A program made the position numbers and the translations under genes. 7,504 nt of DNA from Oscillospiraceae bacterium (GTDB taxonomy: Bacteria > Bacillota > Clostridia > Oscillospirales > Oscillospiraceae), in assembly GCA_009785655.1 (NCBI GenBank), contig WQVW01000073.1:1-7504 (forward strand). The letters are read 5' to 3'. Below are positions 1 to 6,235 of this stretch, piece by piece. A model generated the notes under the pieces. The model was not told where the DNA came from. It worked only from the letters and a program-made list of their open reading frames with translations, and did not search any database. Position 1 is the first letter of the stretch, and every line of letters starts with the position of its first letter.

Positions 1-17
1 CACAATGTGCGCCCATA

Positions 18-1028
18 CTACTCTATCACCCTGTAACCGCTTGCTTTCAGCAGGCGGTTCATTATTGCGGTACCCAGGCCGGTTTCATTGAAACTTTCGC
101 AATAAATCACATCTATATCGTGCGCGTCGAATGCTCGCAAAGCATCATACAGTCTCTTGGCGATGGCTTCGGCATCGTTCCCCATGCTGATAACAACGTC
201 GGCATTGTACGTTGACTTGTGCGCCTCCGTTACCAGTATCCCGACGCTTTCAGTGCGGGATTTAGCCTCATCTATCACATGCTGGAAGAAAACGCTGTCA
301 CCTTTCACAATGCTCATCGGTGCTTTCGGGGCGTAGTGCGTATACTTCATCCCCGGTGACTTGGGGGTGGATTCCGTATCTTTTGATGGTTCGTGCAGTA
401 TCACTTTTCGCCCGATGACGGCTTCGATCGCCTCTTTCGTCACGCCGCCCGGGCGCAGGATGACAGGCGGATCGGCAGTGCAGTCGATCACGGTGGATTC
501 AAGGCCGATGTGCGCCTCTCCGCCGTCAACGATCCCGGCGATTTTGCCGGACAGATCATCCGCGACGTGCCGCGCCGTTGTGGGGCTGGGTTTGCCTGAT
601 ACATTGGCACTCGGGGCGGCGATGGGCAGATTCACTTTTTTTAACAATGCCAATGCAGCCGGGTGCGATGGTATTCTGACACCGACGGTATCAAGTCCCG
701 CCGTGACGTTGTCGGCGAGACTTGCGTGTTTCGGCAGTACAATGGTCAATGCCCCCGGCCAGAATGCGTCCATTAATCGTTTTGCCGTATCAGGGATTGC
801 AGAGACGACAGATTCCAGCTGGGAAACATTCCCGATATGGACAATCAGCGGATTATCACCCGGCCTGCCCTTGGCTGTGAAAATTTTGGCGACTGCCGCA
901 TCACTTGTCGCGACCGCGCCCAATCCGTAGACAGTTTCAGTCGGAAACGCCACGACTTCGTTTTTCCGCAGCAGATCGGCCGCTTGTTCTATTGTCAAGT
1001 TAGTTTCCAATACGTTACTCCCACTCAT
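18..1028 (-). CDS. sua5: L-threonylcarbamoyladenylate synthase, Sua5 type (YrdC + Sua5 C-terminal domain)
   Basis: Predicted cytoplasmic enzyme making threonylcarbamoyl-AMP from threonine, bicarbonate/CO2 and ATP, the first step of t6A37 tRNA modification. The protein is 336 aa, the usual length of the two-domain Sua5 form rather than the short TsaC/YrdC form. The YrdC domain covers about residues 13-200, with PTETVYGLG at 29-37, the KGRP motif at 53-56, PSANVSG (SxN) at 139-145, STVID at 178-182 and RPGG at 192-195. The linker SPGMKYTHYAPKAP (224-237) is the Sua5 signature that closes over the active site, and the Sua5 domain follows to the end. The ATG at 1028 overlaps the stop of the MoaD-like gene (ATGA). 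The open frame runs 67 codons further upstream, but that part is an arginine-rich shadow of the MoaD-like gene. An in-frame TTG at 1010 has a better-placed GGGAG (7-nt spacing) and is a rival start. Family assignment is very secure. Confidence 0.95.
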   Translation of the reverse strand: MSGSNVLETNLTIEQAADLLRKNEVVAFPTETVYGLGAVATSDAAVAKIFTAKGRPGDNPLIVHIGNVSQLESVVSAIPDTAKRLMDAFWPGALTIVLPKHASLADNVTAGLDTVGVRIPSHPAALALLKKVNLPIAAPSANVSGKPSPTTARHVADDLSGKIAGIVDGGEAHIGLESTVIDCTADPPVILRPGGVTKEAIEAVIGRKVILHEPSKDTESTPKSPGMKYTHYAPKAPMSIVKGDSVFFQHVIDEAKSRTESVGILVTEAHKSTYNADVVISMGNDAEAIAKRLYDALRAFDAHDIDVIYCESFNETGLGTAIMNRLLKASGYRVIE

Positions 1029-1255
1029 CCACCGATGATTATCGGGTGGATTTTTATGACGTCCCCGTGTGACAAACGGTGATCTTTCGGGATTAGCGTC
1101 CCGTTGCGCACAATGACTCCCGCTTCGTCCTGCGGAATCCCGGCGGCGAGGATTGCGTCTGCGGCGGTGGCATCCGCCGGCATATCGGTCAGCAGAATGA
1201 CGCGTTGATCCAGCCATCTGGCTGCCCAACTGCCGGTTTCGACGGTGATAGTCAC
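1025..1255 (-). CDS. MoaD/ThiS-like ubiquitin-fold sulfur carrier protein
   Basis: Small protein of 76 aa ending in IIIGG. A C-terminal Gly-Gly is the hallmark of the MoaD/ThiS family, where it is adenylated by a MoeB/ThiF-type E1 enzyme and then carries sulfur as a thiocarboxylate. Length and the internal pattern (VIVRNGTLIPKDHRLSHGD, matching the family's 'vnG..v..dt.L.dGDvv' region) also fit. It starts at a GTG whose first bases overlap the TGA of the oxidoreductase gene (GTGA), with a GGGGGAG Shine-Dalgarno 5 nt upstream. Its own TGA overlaps the Sua5 start. MoaD-like genes commonly accompany AOR-family genes, so the inferred role is sulfur supply for the dithiolene of the tungsto/molybdopterin used by the neighbouring enzyme. 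ThiS (thiamine) or another sulfur-transfer role cannot be excluded. No E1 partner gene is in the window. Confidence 0.87.
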   Translation of the reverse strand: MTITVETGSWAARWLDQRVILLTDMPADATAADAILAAGIPQDEAGVIVRNGTLIPKDHRLSHGDVIKIHPIIIGG

Positions 1256-3030
1256 TCCGTCTCCCCCGCTGTCGCTGTGTCCAGTGCCGCGATTTTCTCG
1301 CGGTATTTCATCAAGATTTCATGCGCCACGGCCTCATCCAGCTGGCCGTGCATTGACGGTGTTTCAAAAAACCGTTTCGGCAGTCGGATGTCTTGCAAGT
1401 CGAAGCCCATCCGTTTTTTTATCCGCAGTTTGACGGCGTAAATCCGACGGGCGACGGCGGTCAGATCATCATCCGTCATCTCTTGCCCGATGCCGGCAAA
1501 GGCGGCCAGAATTGTTTGGCGGTCATACACTTTACGGGAAAACAGGCAGATTGTCAGTGAGTTTAACATACAACGTTCCAGCTCTTCTTTCAACAGTGCC
1601 TCCGCCATGTCATCGGGGTTGACATCCTTGCCAATCGGCAGCCCTTGATCCAGCGAATACCCGCCGTTACACAGGTGAGAGTGCCGCGCACCGACCATGG
1701 CACCAATCAGTGAACCGTAGCCGGTATGGTATCCCGCCATTTCATTGCCCGCCACTTGCATGGCAAAGTCTTCCCCGCCGTAAACCTTGGATGCGTGCTT
1801 GACGCCCAGGCCGAGGTTTTTGTAAAACGCGTTCACGCCATTCGCTATATATCCGACAGCGGCGCGGTATTCTTGTGAACTGCCGAATGTAAGCGGCACG
1901 ATCGTGTCGTCCAACGACACCAGTCCCGTTTTCAAAGCCTCCGTTGCCCAGCCGAGTGCGACGCCGGTACTCATCGCGTCGAGTCCCGCAAGTTCAACAT
2001 CTTCGATCAATTCCAGAATATCTTTCGGGTCACCGATGCCGAGGAATGAACCTAATGCGAAGATCAGCTCATAGTCGTACCCGACCGATATCGTCTCATA
2101 CTCATGTCCGTGCGCCGCGAACTCACGCCTAAATTGCCCGATATGGATACACCCGACCGGACAGCCGGAGCAAGCGACTTTCCGCACAAGGTATTCCTGC
2201 GAAAATGTCTCGCCAGAGATTTTGTCGGCATGCTCAAAACTGCCTTGCTGCAGATTTCGCGTGGGCAGTGCCCCGGCCGCGTTCAGCGGGGCGACATTGA
2301 TCGGCGTGCCGGTGTCGTGGTACTTTGCCATGACATCGCTTTTGGTGCACGTCTCATATATCTCCCGATAGACCTTGAAATATGACCCGAAATCCCGAAT
2401 CGGAATCTCCCGACTGCCGACAATGCTGATGGCTTTCAGGTGTTTTGAGCCGAATACCGCGCCCAAGCCCATCCGGCCGAAATGGCGGTATCGATCCACT
2501 GAGACACAGGCGTACGACACCTGATTTTCGCCCCCGCGCCCAATGCGGATGATTGAACGCTTCCCGGCGTACTGCCGCTCTTCATCGCGGATGATACGGC
2601 CGACGTTGTCCTTCTCACTGCCCCACAGCGGCCGTGCGTCACGGAACTTTACGTCATTGGGTGAAATCGCAAGATACGTTGGCTTGTCCGCTTTGTTGAC
2701 GATGACAATCGCGTCAAATCCGGATGAGAACATCGACAACGCCAAGCGACCGCCGGCATACGTTTCGCCCAGTTCCCCGGTCAGTGGTGAGATGAACATT
2801 GCGACAGCTTTTGTGATGACCGGATATATCGTCGATAACGCGCCGATCGCGAATACAATCGGCTGCGCGGGATCAAGCGGGGACAATTCGGGGCGCATGG
2901 TTTCCTCTAAAAGTTTGGATGCGACGCCGACACCGCCCATGTATTGCTTTAAATCCTCACGCTCAACAATCAGCACCTGTTGTTCTTTCATGTCCACGTA
3001 TAATACGCGTATAGTCTTTTCGTAAATCAT
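1252..3030 (-). CDS. Aldehyde:ferredoxin oxidoreductase family tungsto/molybdopterin enzyme
   Basis: Predicted cytoplasmic oxidoreductase with a bis-pterin W (or Mo) centre and one [4Fe-4S] cluster; the classic members oxidise aldehydes to acids and reduce ferredoxin. From the ATG at 3030 it has 592 aa, a normal family length. Visible features are an N-terminal AFOR_N region with MGGVGVASKLL (31-41), RMGLGAVFGSKHLKAI (186-201), a typical pterin-binding stretch of the family, and CSGCPVGC at 287-294, which with Cys495 in NSLTICLF makes the CxxC-x3-C...C cluster ligand set. HEYETI (309-314) and the glycine-rich GYHTGYG region (434-440) fit the active-site half. A GTG at 3033 overlapping the ferredoxin stop is an alternative start, but GGAGG at 3042-3038 is 7 nt from the ATG and only 4 nt from the GTG. 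The substrate cannot be read from the sequence; a non-aldehyde substrate, as for other AOR-family branches (GAPOR, BamB, YdhV), is possible. Confidence 0.93.
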   Translation of the reverse strand: MIYEKTIRVLYVDMKEQQVLIVEREDLKQYMGGVGVASKLLEETMRPELSPLDPAQPIVFAIGALSTIYPVITKAVAMFISPLTGELGETYAGGRLALSMFSSGFDAIVIVNKADKPTYLAISPNDVKFRDARPLWGSEKDNVGRIIRDEERQYAGKRSIIRIGRGGENQVSYACVSVDRYRHFGRMGLGAVFGSKHLKAISIVGSREIPIRDFGSYFKVYREIYETCTKSDVMAKYHDTGTPINVAPLNAAGALPTRNLQQGSFEHADKISGETFSQEYLVRKVACSGCPVGCIHIGQFRREFAAHGHEYETISVGYDYELIFALGSFLGIGDPKDILELIEDVELAGLDAMSTGVALGWATEALKTGLVSLDDTIVPLTFGSSQEYRAAVGYIANGVNAFYKNLGLGVKHASKVYGGEDFAMQVAGNEMAGYHTGYGSLIGAMVGARHSHLCNGGYSLDQGLPIGKDVNPDDMAEALLKEELERCMLNSLTICLFSRKVYDRQTILAAFAGIGQEMTDDDLTAVARRIYAVKLRIKKRMGFDLQDIRLPKRFFETPSMHGQLDEAVAHEILMKYREKIAALDTATAGETE

Positions 3031-3434
3031 CACACATCCTCCAACGAAAGGCAGTCATGCGGGCAGTAACGCGCGCACACACCGCAGTGATGGCATATAA
3101 TCGGCAGTTTTAAATCCTCGTCAAAATCCACCGCGCTGACAATGCAAGCCGACACACAGCGGCGGCAGCCGATGCATTTGTTTGCATCCACCAGCACGCC
3201 GCCGCCTTTTCTCAATAGCAACGCGTTTGCCGGACATGCTTCGGCGCAAGCCGGGTCGTGACACGCGTGACAGACTGTTTCGACAAATTTGCCGGCAATC
3301 CCGCCATACGTCCGGATTTTTATACAGCTTTTCTGAAGCGAATGGCTTTTCTTGTTCACCGCCGCGCAGATAAGCACGCAGGAGAAACAGCCGATGCACT
3401 TTGCCATATCGCCTGTTTTTAGGACTTTAGCCAT
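3030..3434 (-). CDS. Four-cluster [4Fe-4S] ferredoxin, electron-transfer subunit of the AOR (AorA/HycB/YdhY-like)
   Basis: Soluble 134-aa iron-sulfur protein with four cysteine motifs, enough for four [4Fe-4S] clusters: C13-x2-C16-x2-C19-x3-C23, C55-x2-C58-x4-C63-x3-C67, C87-x2-C90-x2-C93-x3-C97 and C114-x2-C117-x2-C120-x3-C124. The order and the x4 gap in motif II match the DmsB/HycB electron-transfer family, but motif IV is compact instead of having the long insert seen in DmsB. Two further cysteines (37, 128) lie outside the motifs. Start is the ATG at 3434 with GGAGGTG 6 nt upstream; the frame stays open upstream through the repeat element, but that part is not protein-like. The stop overlaps the oxidoreductase start. 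Known parallel: AorA of the Aromatoleum aromaticum AOR is a small four-cluster subunit beside the W subunit. Inferred role is taking electrons from the adjacent enzyme and passing them to ferredoxin or another acceptor. No FAD/NADH subunit (AorC) is present here. Confidence 0.93.
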   Translation of the reverse strand: MAKVLKTGDMAKCIGCFSCVLICAAVNKKSHSLQKSCIKIRTYGGIAGKFVETVCHACHDPACAEACPANALLLRKGGGVLVDANKCIGCRRCVSACIVSAVDFDEDLKLPIICHHCGVCARYCPHDCLSLEDV

Positions 3435-3466
3435 ATTGAACACCTCCGATTTTGTTTTGTTTGTAT

Positions 3467-3570
3467 GTAGGGGCGGATGGCAATCCGCCCGCAGTTTCTG
3501 TGCGACCCCGCCCGCAGTTTCCGCATAATCCTGCCCACAGTTCGGCGGGACGATTGCCATCGTCCCCTAC
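3467..3570. repeat. 104-bp palindromic repeat element with hairpin ends (MITE/REP-like)
   Basis: The two 23-bp ends are inverted copies, both beginning GTAGGGG and containing GATGGCAATC (3467-3489 and the complement of 3548-3570), 19 of 23 identical. Each end folds on itself: 7-bp arms around a 4-base loop at 3472-3489 and again at 3548-3565. The four differing positions form two base pairs, each changed on both sides, so pairing is kept. Between the ends lie three 23-bp units at 3487, 3510 and 3533. The right end runs into the last codons of the ROK kinase gene and supplies its stop. No coding capacity is credible. The layout suggests a non-autonomous mobile or REP-type intergenic repeat; from memory, GTAGGGGCGG-type repeats are common in some Clostridia, but copy number cannot be judged from one window. 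Confidence 0.75.
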
Positions 3571-4505
3571 GAGAACACACCCAGCATCGCCGCCCCGATG
3601 ATTCCCGCGTTGTTGCCCAACGCAGCGATGGCAATCTTTGTTTTCAACACGCCGCCATAGATTTCAGCGGCTGCCATTTCAGTGATTGGTGCCAAGATTT
3701 TATCCCCTTGGGCGCAAACGCCGCCGCCGATGACAATCGTTTCCGGCTGCAGCATGTTGGCGATATTTGTCAAACCGCACGCGACATAGCCGAGGTAGTG
3801 ATGGATGACCATTCGGGCGGCTTCGTCTCCCCAATCTGCCGCGTCGAACACAGATTCGGCGGTGATATGGTTGAAGTTTTCAGCCAGGCGGGATTGCGGC
3901 ATGATAATCGCCGCTGTTTTGGCCTGGCGAACCAGTGCCGTGGCAGAGGCGTAAACTTCCCAGCAGCCTTTGCGGCCGCATGAGCAGGGTTCGCCATCGA
4001 AGCAAATCACGGTATGACCGAATTCCCCGCCGCCATGATATGCGCCGCTGACAATTTTGCTGCCGATAATGATCCCGCTACCGACGCCTGTGCCTAACGT
4101 GACAGTCACGGAAAAATCGCTGTCTTTTGCCGCCCCGGCGATATGCTCTCCCAAAGCGGCGCAGTCTGCGTCATTGGCCAGATACACGGGCAGATCGAAC
4201 GTTTTTTGCAACGCTGTCCTAATATTGGCATCTCTGAATTGCAGATTGCTGGAGTATATAATAATCCCGTTTTCGCTGTCGCACAGTCCGGTGCTGCCGA
4301 CGCCGATGGACGCAATTGATGCGGGATCAACCCCGCTGTCGGCGACAACTTTTTCACACAATGCGGTGATATCGTCGGCGATGTGTTGGAATCCTCTGTC
4401 ATTCAACGTCGGTACATTGGATTTATATATCAACGCTCCGTCTGCTGTGGCAATGCCGGCGGCAATATTGGTGCCGCCAAGATCAACGCCTAAATAGTGC
4501 TTCAT
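3567..4505 (-). CDS. ROK-family sugar kinase (glucokinase-like)
   Basis: Predicted cytoplasmic ATP-dependent sugar kinase of 312 aa, normal for a ROK kinase without an N-terminal DNA-binding domain, so an enzyme rather than a repressor. The phosphate-1 ATP motif is DLGGTN (8-13). NDADCAALGE (111-120) carries the expected catalytic Asp112, TLGTGVGSGI (137-145) is the phosphate-2 motif, and GEFGH (160-164) is the ExGH sugar/zinc motif. CSCGRKGCWE (174-183) gives the CxCGxxGC zinc ligands Cys174, Cys176 and Cys181 next to His164. IVIGGGV (257-263) is the adenosine-side motif. Glucose is the commonest substrate; N-acetylmannosamine, fructose or allose kinases share these motifs, so specificity is open. 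The ATG at 4505 has GAGGTG 5 nt upstream. The TAG stop lies inside the GTAGGGG border of the repeat element, and the protein still ends at a normal position (GAAMLGVFS). Confidence 0.93.
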   Translation of the reverse strand: MKHYLGVDLGGTNIAAGIATADGALIYKSNVPTLNDRGFQHIADDITALCEKVVADSGVDPASIASIGVGSTGLCDSENGIIIYSSNLQFRDANIRTALQKTFDLPVYLANDADCAALGEHIAGAAKDSDFSVTVTLGTGVGSGIIIGSKIVSGAYHGGGEFGHTVICFDGEPCSCGRKGCWEVYASATALVRQAKTAAIIMPQSRLAENFNHITAESVFDAADWGDEAARMVIHHYLGYVACGLTNIANMLQPETIVIGGGVCAQGDKILAPITEMAAAEIYGGVLKTKIAIAALGNNAGIIGAAMLGVFS

Positions 4506-4716
4506 ATCTCCACCTCACTTAGACAAATTCAAACATCAGAAGACGAGGTATTATTCTATTTGTTTTTGACCATTATAACAAACAAACATATAAAAGCGCA
4601 ACAGGCAGAAAACCTTGTGGCGGGCAATGCCTATTCTTGAAGCAAACGTTGTATGTTTAACGCTTTTATGATATTGTTTAACAGAAAACAGATCAGATAG
4701 ATTCATCGGAGGTGGG
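4506..4716. other. Divergent intergenic region between the kinase and the deacetylase
   Basis: This AT-rich 211-bp spacer holds the minus-strand promoter near 4572-4601. For the plus-strand deacetylase the best -10 candidate is TATGAT at 4667-4672, but no good -35 lies at the right distance, so that promoter is uncertain. A 9-bp motif CGCTTTTAT occurs in opposite orientations at 4661-4669 (plus) and 4598-4590 (minus), each close to a promoter candidate. The deacetylase ribosome binding site GGAGGTG is at 4708-4714. An open minus-strand frame (4551-4874) crosses the region but has no ribosome binding site and no recognisable product. Confidence 0.5.
4572..4601 (-). promoter_or_regulatory. Promoter of the ROK kinase gene (and perhaps of the downstream redox operon)
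   Basis: On the minus strand a perfect TATAAT at 4577-4572 is preceded by TG and one base (4580-4578), an extended -10. TTGCGC at 4601-4596 is a partial -35 (TTG matches) with an 18-bp spacer. The predicted transcript starts near 4565, giving a leader of about 60 nt before the kinase ATG. No other comparably good promoter was seen upstream of any gene of the minus-strand block. Confidence 0.6.
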
Positions 4717-6162
4717 ATGATGAGAACCAGAAAGACATTGCTGCTATATTCAGCGGTTGTCTTGTTGCTGTTGCCAGTGATCCTGTCGGTATCCTGCCGC
4801 TTGATCACGCGAAACACAGATTCCGACAAAGAAACCGCCCCCATGTTCAGGCGGGCGGAGTATTTTGTCACCAATGAATTTGGTGAGATGCATCATATTC
4901 TTGTGAATGATGGGCCGCTGGGCGTGTATGTCCGCTACCCGCAATGGGGCGGCAGTACCGATGTGTATATTGAGCGGTGGGCATATGACACGTTTGAAGC
5001 GGCCGTCGCGGATTTTGAGGACGCGTTGGCCGAAGACCCGGACGCCGCAGGGACATTGAATATCCAGTTTGACTCACAGCTGGTGCGGGCGCAGTTTGCC
5101 TCAATCATCAAGCGCGGCTACTTTACGCATACGCATCTGGCACATCCCAGAACCATTGCGGAGACGTTTAACATCGACATCGCGGCGGACAGGCTGTTGG
5201 ACAACGCAGATATGCTGGACTTTGGGCAACTGGATTTTATTCTGCAGCTGTTGGGTGAAAAGATTGCGGAGACGCATCCTGATGCCGAACCGTTTCTGGT
5301 TGATTTGGACGCGTCTTGGCTGTCGTATCTGTCGCTTTCACGCGATGGTTTGGTCATCCTGCTGGCGCGGGGGGCGTTTCTGCCAGATGATATGGGTTCT
5401 GTGAAAATAACGCTGCCTTATGATGCGTTGGGTTCTGCGTTCCTGTTGTGGGATGTTTCCGAGGAATTGCCGAATCCCATGGAACCGCCTGTACCGCCCA
5501 CCTTGGATGGAACACCGGAATCGACGCCTGTGCAGCCGCAAGCAGTGGACACCAGCCGCCCGATGGTGGCACTGACATTCGATGACGGCCCCTCCAGATA
5601 CACCGACAAGATACTGGACTTGCTGGAACAGCACGGCGGTCGGGCGACTTTTATGGTGCTGGGGAATCTGATAGACGGCCGCCGAGATGCACTCACGCGC
5701 ATGGTGGAGATGGGTAGTGAGGTCATCGGACACTCATGGGATCACCGAAATCTGACAAAGCTCAGCAAAACGGAAATCCGGGCGGAAATCACCGATACCA
5801 GTGCCGCGATCTCTGCGGTGACCGGCATCACTTGGCCGATGTTCCGCCCGCCGTACGGGTCGTACAATGACGCCGTCAAAGCCGTCGCGGCGGAGCTGGG
5901 ATACGCCATTATCTACTGGTCTGTAGACACGCTGGACTGGAAGCACCGCGACCCAGACTGGGTGTACAAAGCCGTGATGAACGACGTGGAAGACGGTTCA
6001 ATCGTCCTGCTGCACGACATCCACGGCACCACAGCAGAAGCAATGATCCGCGTGATCCCCCGCCTGATTGAGGAGGGATATCAACTGGTCACAGTGTCGG
6101 AGCTGCTGTACCACAGACACGGCGGCTTGGAGCCTGGCAGGGTGTATTATAGCGGGAAGTAA
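4717..6162 (+). CDS. Membrane-anchored polysaccharide deacetylase (DUF3298 + NodB domain, PdaC-like)
   Basis: Predicted extracellular metal-dependent deacetylase of peptidoglycan (481 aa; Bacillus PdaC is of similar length and layout). Residues 7-26 form a hydrophobic signal/anchor after a basic start. Cys27 follows it, but the preceding Ser-Val-Ser is a poor lipobox, so lipoprotein status is doubtful. Residues about 80-245 resemble DUF3298 (LSRDGLVILLARGAF at 207-221, then VKITLPYDAL). A proline-rich linker (251-279) leads to the NodB domain: TFDDGP 287-292 (base Asp289, metal Asp290), HSWDH 339-343 (metal His339, His343), RPPYG 377-381, DTLDW 404-408 and LLHDIH 431-436 (His433). All catalytic motifs are intact. 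N-acetylmuramic acid residues are the likely target by analogy with PdaC; a GlcNAc deacetylase is possible. A second ATG at 4720 lies 5 nt from the GGAGGTG (the first only 2 nt) and may be the real start. It appears to be monocistronic. Confidence 0.92.
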   Translation: MMRTRKTLLLYSAVVLLLLPVILSVSCRLITRNTDSDKETAPMFRRAEYFVTNEFGEMHHILVNDGPLGVYVRYPQWGGSTDVYIERWAYDTFEAAVADFEDALAEDPDAAGTLNIQFDSQLVRAQFASIIKRGYFTHTHLAHPRTIAETFNIDIAADRLLDNADMLDFGQLDFILQLLGEKIAETHPDAEPFLVDLDASWLSYLSLSRDGLVILLARGAFLPDDMGSVKITLPYDALGSAFLLWDVSEELPNPMEPPVPPTLDGTPESTPVQPQAVDTSRPMVALTFDDGPSRYTDKILDLLEQHGGRATFMVLGNLIDGRRDALTRMVEMGSEVIGHSWDHRNLTKLSKTEIRAEITDTSAAISAVTGITWPMFRPPYGSYNDAVKAVAAELGYAIIYWSVDTLDWKHRDPDWVYKAVMNDVEDGSIVLLHDIHGTTAEAMIRVIPRLIEEGYQLVTVSELLYHRHGGLEPGRVYYSGK

Positions 6163-6171
6163 ATAAGCGCA

Positions 6172-6206
6172 AAAAAGCCTGCAGTCGGTGAAACTACAGG
6201 CTTTTT
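6172..6206. terminator. Bidirectional Rho-independent terminator
   Basis: Thirteen-base arms (AAAAAGCCTGCAG and CTACAGGCTTTTT) pair with one mismatch around a 9-base loop. The right arm ends in five Ts, and the left arm gives a T-run on the minus strand (six As from 6171). It sits 9 nt after the deacetylase stop and about 30 nt after the stop of the convergent minus-strand gene, so it can serve both. Confidence 0.85.
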
Positions 6207-6235
6207 AAGGCGATTAACTTAGATGTTAAATTTGA

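Noticed and set aside
1..16. ATG at 16-14 on the minus strand (MGAHC) as the start of the next operon gene
   Set aside because: It sits just 1 nt after the sua5 stop and could be real, but only five codons are visible and no strong ribosome binding site precedes it; too little to call.
361..930. Long plus-strand open frame opposite sua5
   Set aside because: It is antisense to a clearly conserved gene, with low-complexity composition typical of the complementary strand of GC-rich coding DNA.
1029..1229. Upstream extension of the Sua5 reading frame (67 extra codons)
   Set aside because: The extension is arginine-rich, unlike any Sua5 N-terminus, and lies entirely over the MoaD-like gene in another frame. 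The overlap start at 1028 fits family length.
2543..3025. 160-codon plus-strand open frame opposite the oxidoreductase gene
   Set aside because: It is antisense to a well-supported gene and has no family resemblance.
3435..3560. Upstream extension of the ferredoxin frame (42 extra codons) through the repeat element
   Set aside because: The ATG at 3434 has a textbook GGAGGTG with 6-nt spacing and gives a normal family N-terminus; the extension encodes repeat sequence.
3448..3570. A promoter for the ferredoxin operon inside the repeat element
   Set aside because: No TATAAT-like hexamer with a spaced -35 was found on the minus strand between the element and the ribosome binding site.
4644..4677. 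Plus-strand promoter for the deacetylase using TTGTAT and TATTGT, or TATGAT
   Set aside because: The candidate hexamers match the consensus poorly or are wrongly spaced; mentioned only as part of the intergenic description.
4551..4874. 107-codon minus-strand open frame crossing the divergent intergenic region
   Set aside because: It overlaps the start of the deacetylase on the opposite strand and has no ribosome binding site and no recognisable features.
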